From assembly GCF_964204645.1 (NCBI RefSeq), contig NC_134025.1, positions 11,167,001-11,231,000 of the forward strand: a stretch of DNA of 64,000 bases, in the 5' to 3' direction. Both the position numbers and the translations under genes were made by a program. Shown piece by piece: positions 38,820 to 51,699 of this stretch. The notes under the pieces were generated by a model. It saw only the letters and a program-made list of their open reading frames with translations. It ran no database searches and was not told the DNA's origin. This DNA is from Tubulanus polymorphus. Lineage: Eukaryota > Nemertea > Palaeonemertea > Tubulaniformes > Tubulanidae. Each line of letters begins with the position of its first letter. Within the stretch, counting starts at the first letter, position 1.

Positions 38820-38955
38820 GGCGTCGCAAACGAACCGAAAACAACAACTGTCGCCGCAAAGACATATGGCGATTACATCAAAATGATTATCATCCGTTAC
38901 GTGGAAAGACACGGGTTCATTGCCCAGAAATCGTTGTTTTTGCCAGTCTTCGAAA
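38820..38955 (+). CDS. candidate internal exon, product unknown
   Basis: A strong polypyrimidine tract and acceptor, TTGTTTTTTTCAG, ends at 38819. The frame in phase 0 is open from there, with an in-frame stop just upstream at 38787-38789 that only splicing would remove. It begins GVANEPKTTTVAAKTYGDYI and continues through IRYVERHGFIAQKSL. Possible donors are GAAA|GTAAAA (exon end 38955, used here) and CCAAG|GTGCAA (end 38968). If unspliced, the frame runs to 39083. Composition is protein-like and less AT-rich than the flanks. No family is recognised. Phase fits candidate exons A and B, but over 23 kb that is weak evidence. Confidence 0.38.
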
Positions 38956-39954
38956 GTAAAACTCCAAGGTGCAAATATTATATTGCTTTTGGGACTTTTC
39001 GAGATGTCTTAATAGCATTGCACATTTTTACAAGACACGAACGACGTGGTCATAAACGACGAGAGATAAAATCTGCCTGTTGACTATGTCATTTCAGTTC
39101 AAAACTGTGACCGGCTAGGAATTGATAGACAGGCCATTGAATGATATGCAAGTCAAATCCAAATGAATAGAGTCGTAAACACAATAAATCAACAGCTGAA
39201 ACGTTGTGCTTTCGTTTTAATAGATTATATCGTATAAAAATTCGAATTGTGGGACTTCTTCGATTATAATAAATCTCATATTCAAATGAGTAAGTTGATT
39301 TATTCAAATCTACTTAAATCTATACTTCCTCATTTGAAAATGTATTGTGTTTACGTTTTTATGGTTATTCAACTACCGAAGATTTATATCAAAATGGTTT
39401 TGACTAAAGAAGTGTTATGTCGTTTCAATTCAATGGGGGTAAACCCTAAAATCATAATTTTCAATTTCAATGTATGTTAAGCCATTGACGTATAAACTAC
39501 CATGGTTAAGCTATGATAAGTCACTGTCAACAAATAGTGTTGTAGCAACAGCATCGTTCTTAGACCAGGAAAAAATAGCATTTTACATAGGAAATTACTT
39601 ATTTTCTTCTATCAATCGTCTAAAACGTATTGTCAATTAGTACATCGTAAAAGTCGATACACATTATAGTTTGGCACTTCTTTGTCAAACTATAAACTCG
39701 TAGACCCACTTGTCAATAGTCAAATATGATAGGATGCGGGACGTCTTCCTTCCGCATTCGTGAAGTACTCACATTCAATGCCTTATATGCATGGCACTTT
39801 TGAACAATACTGTTGCTGGCACTATCACCTTGGCATTGTAGCAACTGTAGAAAATTCCGTGTTTACATCCTACCGGTCATACATATTTCAAACAAACCGT
39901 AATTGTCGAGCGGAATAAATTTCCTAAGCGGTCGAGATCGCCCCGGGGTAGCTA

Positions 39955-40179
39955 TCAATATTCATCGGCGATCCTTGCATCGGCGACAATTAGCGAATAG
40001 CGGCCGTTTTGTCTTAGGTTTAATTCACGATTTATGTCGGATGAATATTTGAGGGCATTCGGAGACGCTTCGACAATGCGGCCGAAGTTTGTTTCGACGA
40101 CGGTCGGTGTCTGTCCTCGGGCACCGGTGATTACGCGCGCAGTCCGTTTAACTTGTTGTCCATACCGGAAGACAAGCAA
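39955..40179 (-). CDS. weak candidate exon, end resembles an Ig-domain strand pattern
   Basis: A - strand frame of 74 codons ends RYSLIVADARIADEY then stop. Immunoglobulin domains often read [RG]-[YE]-[YS]-L-x-I-x-[DN]-[AV]-x-x-x-D-x-[AG]-x-Y-x-C at this point, so the frame may be an exon or pseudoexon from such a domain, stopped before the cysteine. The match is short and the N-terminal half shows nothing similar. No clear acceptor or donor was found. Confidence 0.15.
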   Translation of the reverse strand: MLVFRYGQQVKRTARVITGARGQTPTVVETNFGRIVEASPNALKYSSDINRELNLRQNGRYSLIVADARIADEY

Positions 40180-41636
40180 TGCAATTCAATTATAACCCGA
40201 ATGGACACGATATTGATGGTTAATATATTATGAGTAGATGATAAACCCCAACAATTCGAAACGGATAATAGGGAAGAGGTTCGTATAATTGAGGCCTTTG
40301 TTCGGTTTTGATACCCACTCGCATTCTCACAGTTGCTTGGTTCGTAATTATCAGCGCAGGTGTCGAAACTAATCTAAATATAATCACCAAATATTGTACA
40401 ATAAACGCTGCAATTTTGGGTTGTCGTCCGATGATTATTCGATACAAAAATTTCCCAATTTCTAGATGAAAATGATTTGAATAATGGGACCGGGAACGCA
40501 GCAAGATTGTAAAAATAGCTCGTTGAGTATTAAACCTTGTTATGGCTTCTATGACCGGGAATTTGATGTAAAAACGTCTCAAACTCTAGTTTCGTAAGTA
40601 AAATCATAGGAAGATGGTAGGAATTGTGCAGTTATATGATCTCAACAATGAAAGAATTACCGGATAAAGGATCACATCGTAAACGTCATAATCCCATATA
40701 TATCATATCGTATATCGTATTACAGTTTAAACAAACAGTACAAACAATGTTATACACTTTTCGAACGGCAAAATCAACTCGGTTTCCATAACTGAAAACG
40801 GTCAAAAGATACCATTGAAATGTCGTAACATTTTGAATGACTTATCAACATGAAAAGGTGAAATGTGAAATGAAAAAAAAGAGACAGCGATAAATGGCAA
40901 GTAATTTGCAGGGGTTTTGCAGGGATTTGTATTTTGGGCGAGGAGGCATATCCTTCCCATCTCGAATTGAATGGGGTACACAATTGAAGTTATGAGAAAC
41001 ATTGCTCATCCGATAAGTTGGGCATGGGCACGCAACCTTTATCGAAACTTCAGTACATTTACATCATTCAAATCCTCCACTTTTCGTATACGTTTTGATC
41101 TAATGATTAAATTGTAAACGATTGCGTCATGCGTCGTCAGTTATAACCTGCACCTTGGATCCAGCTTTTGTTGTGCAATACTGCGCAGCTAACAATGACA
41201 GAAAATACCTATATCTGATGAACGACGAACGCTCTAACCTTTCTCTTCGTTATCGATTCTGCAGACGATTTCTGATTCAGGCGCGTATATAATCGCTTAA
41301 TCGCCGCCGACGATGATGATAATGTTTTCGGTAATACGTAACTTATGGTCCTGTTAATGACCTATTAATCAATTGATAATTGTAGGCATGTTCAACGTGC
41401 CCCCGTCTTGCCATAATTGTCATTTCGATATATCGACGTATCGCGGCCTATTAGTCTCTTTCAAATAAATGGCAGATTTATCAGATATGTAATGTGCTAA
41501 TCATCGTTCGGCTATCAATCGTATATATCATATTATAAGCAGCGAATTTCAAAATGGAAATCGGTATTTGGGATCGTGAGTACATACAGCACGAATGGCT
41601 CTCGATAATCGGACATTCTAAAATCAAGACTGCGTT

Positions 41637-41760
41637 TAAAGGGCTGTCCGTAAAAGACGTCCAGATAAAATATGGAATATTTGACCCTATGTCTACATAA
41701 AAGCCATATCACCTTGACTCCCTCCCCCTTGTCCGACGGACAGTGGACCTAACGTTTCAC
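41637..41760. mobile_element. likely terminal part of a DNA transposon or MITE
   Basis: Begins AAAGGGCTGTCCGTAAAAGA and soon has GACGTCCAGATAAAATATGG, then TTTGACCC and a C-rich CTCCCTCCCCCTTGTCC block. GGGCTGTCC-type ends followed by ACGTCC and a C-rich block are familiar in animal MITE collections (general knowledge, not checked). The opposite end was not found, so this is probably a solo end. Confidence 0.35.
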
Positions 41761-42924
41761 ACTTGATAACGTTTTGTTGCAACATAAAAGTTGATATTGA
41801 TCAAATCAATATTAACTTAGAAAAGTCTTGAAATACTTATTTTACAGTGTTGTGTATTGAATTAATTCTTTTTTTTACAATGATGACTAATTTTACTTAA
41901 ACTTTCATCCGCAAAAGATGTCCTCTTTCAAGGTGAACCCCGTGGCTGAAATTGAAAACTGGTTCAGATAGGCTATAACAAAATGACTGTGCGACAGGTT
42001 CTGAGATCGTAGGAAAGGTTCCCAAACTTCTTAACGGTATTCGTTTGAAATATCTGTTCTGTACTCTTCGCAATCTGGCACATTCAACCCCCCAAAAAGA
42101 CCAAACATCTTTCTTTCATGCTGTATAGTGTAGATGTTCTATGGTGTAAATGTTTGTATCCTAATTTGAAAATTTACTCTGCACGTTCCAGTCCTTTTAT
42201 TCTTTTTAGTTTGCAAACTGGAGAGACGGAAAATCACCGAGAAAGGAAAAAGAAGTCTACCGATTCCTAAGCTCCACATACGCGGAAAGGTCAACTAATA
42301 ATACCGCATCTACCGTAATATCAAATACGTGTTCATTACTGACAAATCGCATTAAATGCACAATAGCAGCTACTTCTTTGAAATAACCGATTACAGCAAC
42401 GGTTCCTTTATGCGCGCAGATCTTTAATACGCTTCATCTGTAACTCCGTCATTCTCGGATTTTCAGAAGGCTAATGAACTCTATTTTCATGTTATTTCGC
42501 ACGGTTTTATGATGACACCTTAAGGTTAATCATCTGGTTAATCATCGTTCAATGGTTTATGTCTCACGCGGTTCTCTTTCTTTTTGTGCTCCAATATGGG
42601 GGCCATCTTAATTCCCGCATATATTTGGTATCGTGTCATCTTTTGATGTTAATACCGTAGTTTCATTTTCAACGTGACAGTACAAGGCGCAACATTATTA
42701 TTAAATACCCGGCTTGCTTTTGTCCGTAATCGTAATCTTCTCTCATCAATACGTCAGTTTATAACTTAGACTCGGCGAAGAATATTCTTTTATTTTCTCA
42801 CCAAGTCTCTCTTCCTTTCGTCGCGCGTAACGAAGATAGGAATCAACATTTTTTCGCAAATATTTCTAATTATGAATACAGCCTTCATTACAAAACGACA
42901 GAACCAACCACTTACAGAAGTTCT

Positions 42925-43038
42925 GGGCCCTGCTCCATAGTTGTGAGTTAGAGTTAACTCCGAGTTAAAATCAATTCATTTTCAATGAGTTAACTCAAAT
43001 CTAAGTCAAATTTAACTCATAACTGTGGAACTGGATCC
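42925..43038. mobile_element. small fold-back MITE, complete copy
   Basis: 114 bp with inverted ends: the left reads GGGCCCTGCTCCATAGTTGT, and the right read backwards begins GGATCCAGTTCCACAGTTAT. Both continue into GAGTTA. GAGTTAACTC words recur inside. A truncated copy lies at 31861-31935. There is no coding capacity. Confidence 0.65.
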
Positions 43039-43039
43039 T

Positions 43040-44455
43040 GATGTTGCTATGACTGGCAGTGACTGATATTAATCTCAGTATTAAGAGTTAACAAGACAGT
43101 ATAAGAAACCCTCAGTTGATATTGAAGTCTTTATTGTATTTTGGTTTGTCTGACGATGGAGTTCAGATAAACTCGGAAATGATGGTTTCTCACTGAGCGA
43201 GATTTCTTTTTTTTCAATTTCTGGGGAAGCCACAACCAAGAGCCGAAAACATGCAAGGATTGTTTTTGTAATGTAAACATATTTCATTTGAATCGAACAT
43301 AGAAATAAAGTGTGAATAGAATATATAATCGGAACAGGAAATTTTTTTGATATGGACAAAATCTTAATTCACGTAAAACACCGTTTAAGATTGAATCAGA
43401 ACTTCGCTTAGAATAGTTCTTTTTTCACAAAAAAAAAACAAGAAGAAATTATTTTGCCTAAAACTTGGCCATAACTTGATAAAACTAATAGCAGTAGACT
43501 ACATTCCACCGAAATTTAGTATATTCAATAAGTAGATCTCATTTAGAAGAATGCAGCATCACCCGTTTTCAATCGCAAGTCTTGAAGTAACAATAATTGT
43601 TGTTTGTCTTGAAATCTCGCTTCGGTGTTTTATTCCGCAGGGAAATACATGCATGCTGAAGATTCCGTCTGAAATTAATACCGAAAATCAATTCCGGTAG
43701 CTTCACGCGCGAAAAAAAACCCAATAATCCCCCTATGCAATCATCGAAAAGAACTGCTTTTTCTTTCATATTAGCATAAGTTATAATCACAATGGATTAA
43801 GCACAAATGGTTGTTGTTGTTCCTTGGGCAGATTTTCCATCGTCATTTTACTTTATCGCGACGAAGATAAGGCAGTTCGAGCGATCAGCAGATGTTTTGC
43901 TTTGTTAAAAAACCTCAGTATATCGAACGATTCAAATATAAACTTCACATGTCGTTGACCCCAGTATGGAATAGGATTTTAGGAATAACAACGTAAAAAC
44001 AAATTACTAGATACATACAATGATGCAGGATGTTTTAAGAAGAAATAACATTGCAAATTTTCAATTTCATTTCAGTCCAATTCATTGAAAAAATACAGTT
44101 GCTTTGAAACATTAATTACATATGTCCATAGAACAGGCCATCGAAAAGTAACTTCCCTCACGCTGAGATTTGACGAAATTCGAGATGATATTTTTCCCAT
44201 TCTAGGATATTTGTGCTAGTAAAAGGCGTGCAATTGCACGGTCAAAAATTGCCGACACAAATGGCACCAATTTTACATTAATCATCGGGATTTTCCTATC
44301 AAGCAGGCATCAATTTGTCCACGCCGCGTTATTTTAATAAAAAAAAGAATCGGCTATAGACAAGGAATTGTGAACCAAAATTGACCCTAGCCCCTAGGAA
44401 ATCGAGTGCTTCCATCGAGTGCTTCCACAAAATATACAGTTTATATTGTGTCGTC
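43040..44455. other. no gene recognised
   Basis: AT-rich unassigned sequence. A 13 bp direct tandem, ATCGAGTGCTTCC twice, lies at about 44400-44425. Confidence 0.4.
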
Positions 44456-44740
44456 TCACGCTGTGAAAGAGCCAGCGATACTAATCACATCTTTTCGGTG
44501 TCGTTCGTGGAAATAAGCTCCGTGTTCCACATAGAAAGATAGGGGTATAAGATGTTGTTTTCGTACGGCGCTATCGCCGGTCCTAGAAGGCAGGTAGTCA
44601 TCGCCGACTGCTTTTGTCGCGGAGGGGAACTCGCCGCTGGCGTTAGCCATCTGCCAAAGATGTACAACGTCGCACAGGGCAAGCCGGGCATTCACCGAAC
44701 GCAATAAGATTCCTGTTCTGTCTTCAAACTGGTAATGCAT
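44456..44740 (-). CDS. weak candidate coding segment, unrecognised
   Basis: A 94-codon - strand frame in a local GC-rich island. Its composition looks protein-like, with segments such as RSVNARLALCDVVHLWQMAN and LIPLSFYVEHGAYF, and many codons end in C or G. An acceptor-like CATTACCAG precedes it on the - strand. It ends in TGA at 44456-44458. A second - strand frame is open over most of the same bases, as GC-rich sequence allows. No family is recognised. Confidence 0.22.
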   Translation of the reverse strand: MHYQFEDRTGILLRSVNARLALCDVVHLWQMANASGEFPSATKAVGDDYLPSRTGDSAVRKQHLIPLSFYVEHGAYFHERHRKDVISIAGSFTA

Positions 44741-44744
44741 ACCC

Positions 44745-47700
44745 GGCTATTCTCTTAAGAAGTCCATTGCAAGGAGACGAGTAGTTATGGGGTATCACGT
44801 TATTGCCTTAAGACACGAGGGTGACACTTCAATGAAAGAATACGTACGTACGGACAATTAGAATAACGAACACGAATAGCGATACCGAACAAACAATATG
44901 ATATTCATTTTTAAAACTAATCTCGAGAATTAGTTATATATGCTGATTCTAGACACTCGTTCGAATAGCTTTTCACAAGTTCATATCACTTTTCATATCA
45001 TAACGAAACGTTGACAGACATATTTGAGCAAACAATCTATCATGATATCAAGTTTTTTATGGCTGATGTAAAATTGGCATATGTCTAATTAATTATGCGA
45101 TTTTGGCCTTAAAATTAACCATTCAAAATGAATAAAACAAAACAATAGTCAAATTTTAAAAAAGATACATGAGCATCATTTTGGCTAAAATACTCTGATG
45201 TGCATCTATCTGACAAGTAGCATAGAAATATTGTTTTCAAAGCCTTCGGATATTGGACTAATTGGAGATGTTAGCGAAGAAGCATTTGCGAAGTCTGAAC
45301 GCCTGTTCAAGCCTTACCACCGCGACTGTAACGCCTGAGACTAGCTGGTAACGACACCACCGGCAAACGTACGAACTAAAAGTAGCACATCGGCAAACAG
45401 CTAGAATGTCAAACGAAATGTTAGTATGTTACTGGAAGCTTGTATTCGCATTGGATTTCACTGATGGTTTTTCTCATTGAGCTCAGATCTCAGATTTTAA
45501 GGGATAATCGTTGTACGTACAAAAATCCGACGAAATACACACGGAAAGCCCACTGAGTAGTGGGATGTACTGCACCATCGTACATCAAAAATCGCTTCGT
45601 TGAGATAACACTGAAACTTTTCATCATCGATAAAGATTAGATGACACGTTGTTTGCTTAATCTACGAGGGGCATAGTAAAATACTTCTGAGGTATTTGCA
45701 TACGGCGAATCTTCGTAGACGAAAGTTATTTTTCTTGTAAAAATGAAATTATTAGAACGCCGTTCGATCCTTTTTTCAAAGCAGTATAAGTTAGCCTTGA
45801 TAACAGCGCCATGGATATTGGAAATACAAATCAACGAATTCCATTCTAACTATATTGATTTGTTTTTTGTCAACCGACCGTGTTTAAATGGTTTCGGATC
45901 AATCCGGTAAAAATCCGACCCCGAGTCATCGCCCGATGTCGTTCCAATTAATTTCACGTGATTGCAGTGTAATAGCCAAGTTCCCCATCTCCAGCCACCC
46001 CAATTTAATGCTTACTAAGACTCGTGTGCGATTGCCGTCTTTCCTCAGGGGCCACATGCTCGAGGGCTGCAGCTTCGGGAAATAAGTGATGTAGCAATTC
46101 TTTTTTTTTTATTCATTCGATATCTTAGGCCAAACGCTCGCTATCATACGTAGTTAGTCATACTACCAAAGAGGATCATATACACCTCTACGCCTCTACC
46201 CGCCGAGCTAATATCACGAACATTTAAGATTCATGTTCGACTCGTTTTGCCATCTTTAGTTTAACATAATGCCCCATTGTCATAATATGTGGTATCCACG
46301 AAACAGTGGCGAGAACACCGCGCACAAAAAAACTGTCAAATGCAGAGTTTAGTTGCCTGTATTATAAAAAAATGTGCCTAATTTGGTCACACCAACTTAA
46401 GCAGTTTTTACCCCCCGCGTTGCCTCATCAGCTCTTCTTAAAGACGCTCGTCTACACCTCCATTGCTCAGTCACTGACGAACGCAGATGGTGAATTGGAC
46501 GCATTGTTCACTTGAGCCAAACGGTATACACCGGTTTGAAAAGAGAGACCAGAAAATTGGTGTCGAGACCAGGTCTAAGCGAATTATCGCGGCAGTGAAG
46601 CTGGCTCTTTAGACCAACGGTAATTATAGAGTAGTTGGCCGATTTAGAAGACAGCAGAATGCCATGTCTTGCTCGCCTAATTACCGAGGAGGAGCTTATG
46701 AGCAACCGAGTAGAATCCGGAACCCGCCGAGACCGGCGTTTATTTTGTCACGTGTGGGTGTTTCGACGCCGATCTTTTGACTCGACTAATTTTCCCCGAC
46801 GAAAATAGCAATTATAAGTGAAACTACCCGGGCTAATGTTTTTTTTATCGCAGTCTTCTAATTACCGGGTGAAAAGGATTGCCTGCCCTCTGTAATCAGA
46901 GAATTGATGAAATGTTAGTTGTAACAAGCAATTATCCTTCGTTTGTTGTATTTACGGAAATGTATAGTTGTTGTTCTCGTTAGACGCGATATGTCCATTG
47001 TTTTTATTCCGTTTTCATGGATTTGCAATATACGTTTCTTCGCGTATTCAAATCGATCGTTGAAAATATCAGATCAACAATGAAATGAAGCGCCACGGCT
47101 GCATGCAAAGCACGGGCGACTTCGGCACCACCAGTTCTATAAAGCGGGACCAGTGATTTGAGCCCCGCGGGTCCGTTTCGTAGTCCGGTTTGAATTGAAA
47201 CCGAAGATTCATTGAGCCATAACTAGCCACTGCAGGCGAAAGTTAGACCTGGTCTATAAAATCGAGGTAATAGTTGAAATGGACGATAAAACTTGCTCAT
47301 CTGACTCGTCGATATCATTACGCTTGGCAACAAAATGAAGCGTGTAATGATTATGAGTACAATGGAAAATGAGAGGTTTCTGAAAGAGTGACAATTAGAC
47401 GACGAATCCTCACAAATACAAATAAGATATAGAGAAATGAAGCATTTCATGTCATTTACCTTTCGCTTGCGATACCAATGGGAAAACCGCATATCGTTTG
47501 GGTGGCATATCGCGTAAATGTACACGCGTGGAAATGAAAATATTTTGAAAGTGTCTTGATACCTCAGGTCGATTGATCTTCTGCGTTCTGTATTTGCGTC
47601 CAGCCGCGAGAGGCATTTCGCAATATACAACAACAACAAGCGTCCGATTTCAAAAATTCGAAAAAACTATACCGGAATCGCGCAGCGGCTATTTGTGTGT

Positions 47701-50700
47701 GTGTATGCGCGACGCGTTTGAGTTCGGAGCAGGTGGAATTTTCAAAAACAACACGCCTTACTGATACCGATGTTTCAACGCTTTGAAATAACAACGGCTT
47801 AAAGTGAGCTAGTTTGCAGTCGGCGTCTGAATCTTAGTTTTGTTAGAGTTGATACGCCACCACCTTTGTGTTTTATCAGCGTAAACAAACAACTTAGTCA
47901 TCTTCCGTCAGAGCTTTTTTGTATAAAAATTGAAAAAGTAGTAATGATAATATTACGTCCACTATGAAAAAAAACACTCGTAGTTATACCTACCCTGAGA
48001 GTGAGGATCAAGGTGATAGGGAGACTCATGAAATGCCGAGCAAGGTCACAAACTAGGCCCTGAAAAGTATTTTCTGTAGTGTAATTCAAAGTTCTTACTG
48101 GTTTTATACTCTGATCGGAAAAAGTAAAAAAGTACCAAACTATCTATTCTACTATAGATTAAGTTTAAGTTTACTTTAAATTTTTCATTCGTCAGTATCA
48201 AGGGCAATTCGATTGTCAGTGAAACAAAATAAAAAAAGAAAGTAACAACAAGAAACAATGTACACAATGCTGCATTTAGAAAATCCTTACATTTCTGTTG
48301 CAAAAATGTGCCTAAAAAAAGTCCTCGAAAAAGCCTTATGCAACTCATAAATTGAATATGAATTATTAAGAAATCTGTTTATGTTCGTTTCAACTGTTAT
48401 AGAAACATTCGCGCTTAAAAGTAATAAACAGATTCAGTCATTTAAATACTTGTAAAAGTAAATAGTTTACCACTGTTTTCATTTTCTTCCGTGTGTATAA
48501 AATGTATGTAAATGGCATAGAATTGAAAAGATAATATCCGACTCAAACCGCCAAAAGTACTCGTCGATGACCTTGACAATCGAAAAAACTACTGCACTTC
48601 TATCTATCAATATGTTATTTTGATTAGTTTGACACTAATACGAAGGTACTAGAACTCGTCGCCGGTTTTCAAATAGTACATAAATGATGATGATGATGAT
48701 GATTGTGTTCCCATACACGACACGAATAGGGCACTATTATACTCGTCGTTATTCCGTTGAGTACTTCGCCGTGTCATTATCCTACGGGAATTCTTACCGT
48801 ATCATATTGATAAGTACGTGTAGTGTGCGTGAGTATCGCATAAACGCACTTGATACAGATATAATTAGTAATTAGACAATTCATCCTATTGCATCTTCAC
48901 ATAGATATAGATATATAAATAGTGGTATGCTGTAAGCAAAGCACTTATTGACCTTTTCGAAATACGCTGTCTCGTCACTGGAGCTTCCGTTGCAAAAATT
49001 CAAGAAGCCAGTTGCAGGCCAATTTGGTACTATGGCTAATCTAGCGACTTGGTACCAGTCTTGTGATGTATGTTGTCTTACATAAATCCTCTCAACAAAT
49101 TGACTCGGCCGTTTTCAAAAGTATCATTCCGACCAATCGAATATGCAGCTAGGTCGTCTGCTGTAGGTCTCAAGGTCAAAAGCGCACAAATATTTCAAAT
49201 TCCATTGAATTCGATAACGATATCTAAAATCGGCTCGTTATGCGTTGCGATGAGTTTAACAAATCTTTGTTCTAAATAAAATGTGTGTGAATTGAAATTT
49301 ATTTCTAAGACGGTTTAATTTCTAGGTGCTCGTTCCGTACGTGGAAACATGTTGCATTGATTTTTCATTGTCCACTTATCACCGCGAAATAAATATATAA
49401 ATCTTTAATTCTTTTTGCATTATTTATATTGTTTACGTTGGTTTACTGACAATATTCAATTAGTAGAGTAAGCATCTTGTCAGTGCGTCAGAGGGTTCAA
49501 TCGGGAGGAAACTCCGTTACAATGCCGGAATGTTTTCATTATCGGGCTAATTGGGGTCTATCGCGCTACAAACTCGATGGTGATGAGCAGTTCATCAAGG
49601 GGAACTCGTGGTTATTCTTTGACAAGATAAAAACGTGTGATGATGATGATGTATAAATAACGCCGTAATATGAAAGAAGATTGCGGCCTGTTCCCGGTTA
49701 CCGAAACAGCCGCGTGTACGCGGGACGAGACGCGCGGGTCAACCGGGTGCAGAATGCGGAAACCATTCACAAGATCAGACGCGTATCATCTGCGCGTCGA
49801 AAGGTGCCGGCGAAGTCTCGGAAGTCTTTGATAAGAAAATGATGCTCAATCAGCCGCATCATCATCCGGTACAATGGTTTCCAGCGTTGCGTTCCGAATC
49901 GGCGTTAAATAGGTCAACTGAGATTTAACTTTGCATACGATCGCGACGATATGTAGGTCGGTTTGGTGCGCACATCTTGTACGCACTCGGATAAATAATG
50001 ACACGCACACATGTATTTCATCTGATCTATTTGTATATGAAATTTCATCCGCGCAAACTTCCCTCAGTCTTCGAGTGTTCGCAAAACGGAAAACAACTGA
50101 GTTCTAACTATCCGATATTGGCTGAACAAACAATATCAGTCGACAAAACAATAGCACCACTTATAATATCACGTAGAAACAACGTTCGGGCACCTGTATA
50201 AATGAATGGAACATCTTCGCATTTTACAGTAGCGCCATACTGTTGAATTTGTTTATAAAAAATCAAGATGAAAAAACACGAAATAAGCATTTCTATCGGC
50301 GATATTTCTAGCCTAGATGAACTTGTGATCGGGACCGATTGGGATCTGCCTCAACGACAGATGTGCATAGAGCTTTTCACGGAAATGGGAAGGACGCGAA
50401 TGAGACTGGCAAAAACAATATTCAAAATCGATCAATATCTCCTTGGCTGAGATTGGGGACACGCGAAAAATGACATGGCATTCCAATGTGACAGTTAAAT
50501 TCCTTGCACTCACCAGGATCGATCCCGGAAAAGTTTGCTTTAAGGTCTGGTCTGTGGTAATACAAGTGTCGTATCCGCGTTACACAATGCGGAAAGGTCT
50601 ATCAAATCGATTTCAATAATAATATAAAAACCTGCAAAACAGGCTTCAATCGACGTGTAATTCCTCGATTAAATCATAAAAAAGGCGAAAGCAAAAACCT

Positions 50701-50750
50701 TTAACTTCGTAGAGAAAGAATGCTCTATTAAGTACCATTTATTTTTCCGT
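44745..50750. other. no gene recognised
   Basis: Mostly AT-rich, with a GC-rich patch at about 49680-49880 where several + frames are open together and give no decision. A 60-codon + frame at 50268-50450 (containing LDELVIGTDWDLPQRQMCIE) is protein-like but has no supporting splice or homology evidence. Confidence 0.3.
48684..48703. repeat. (ATG)n / (GAT)n microsatellite
   Basis: Six to seven ATG triplets in a row. The run of Met codons in the frame that starts here comes from this repeat. Confidence 0.85.
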
Positions 50751-50757
50751 AATGCGG

Positions 50758-51143
50758 CTTATTTTTCTGATATATCTCAACTTATGTCTATTTCAAAGTG
50801 GTAACGTTCGCTTACTTATGTAAGGACTTACGGGAATTTCAAGATTTATCCATTTCTGATTTCGGTAATTCAGTTTACCTATTTGCTTGGCTTTTTTGTA
50901 TATCAGCACAATAAACAAAAAATGAATTGAATTGCTTTCTTTATCAAGCTCCATTTGTTAAACAATTGGGCATATTTTTCTGATATATTTCATAATTACG
51001 TCTCTTTCAAAGTATTAACGTCTTCTTATTTGCTTTCTTATGTGTGGACTTAGAGAATAAAACGATTTCTCCATTTCTGATTTTAATCGATACAGTTTAC
51101 ATATTGTATATCGGCGCAATAAAGAGATATTGAATTGAATTGC
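50758..51143 (+). mobile_element. two tandem diverged LINE 3' ends (fragment 4)
   Basis: 50758-50936 and 50970-51143 are homologous units of about 175-180 bp. Shared words in order are ATTTTTCTGATATAT, TCTCTTTCAAAGT / TCTATTTCAAAGT, CCATTTCTGATTT, CAGTTTAC, TGTATATC and CACAATAAA / CGCAATAAA, ending in ATTGAATTGC. The first unit also reads FAYLCKDLREF, reminiscent of the LINE C-terminal [LF]-x-x-[YF]-[LI]-C/Y-K segment. Two adjacent same-orientation tails could come from nested insertion or tandem duplication followed by divergence. Confidence 0.55.
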
Positions 51144-51312
51144 TCCCGCGGCTTTGAGCGCGAATCGATCAGGTTGAAGGAAACGTGCGAAAGTTTTCTC
51201 GCCGCACGACTCGCGGTCGATGCGAAGATAAACCGACGATTAAGCGCGAGGAGAGATTTTAAATTTAATTGCAATTGATCATTCGGCGTCAGTGCCGGCT
51301 TACCGCCAGCTT

Positions 51313-51335
51313 CCGCGCGCGCGCGTATGTACGCG
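51313..51335. repeat. alternating purine-pyrimidine tract
   Basis: A run starting CGCGCGCGCGCG and continuing TATGTACGCG alternates purine and pyrimidine throughout, a sequence type that can adopt Z-DNA under supercoiling. Its CpG density also shows that CpG is not strongly depleted here. Confidence 0.6.
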
Positions 51336-51699
51336 ACCTATTAATCGCCCATCGACAAGTCCTCAAGTAGCGAATGTCAAAACTTCCATTCACGCATCGA
51401 CTAATTTTCCATTAAGAAGATGCGTCGACGAGGCATTTGTGGTATAAACGTCAATTTGGGGATTAATTTCAGGGAAAGTAACTGCTGCTAGTAGATGTTA
51501 TTGAACAATTTGATTGAGGTCATCAAATGCGGGTTTATTCCACGTCTCTTGTTGAATATTCGCAGTCGTAGGTCAGTTCGATGTTTTCGACCATTGAGAT
51601 TATCGAGATATTACGAATTCATTGAAATACGGTTAAATCCTGCAAAGTGCCATCAGTGCACTTTTTTGTACGGAAAAATAAAGAAATTAACCTGAGTTT

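Noticed and set aside
49470-49520. Possible tRNA B box (GGGTTCAATCGGG)
   Set aside because: No D arm, anticodon arm or acceptor stem at the required spacing.
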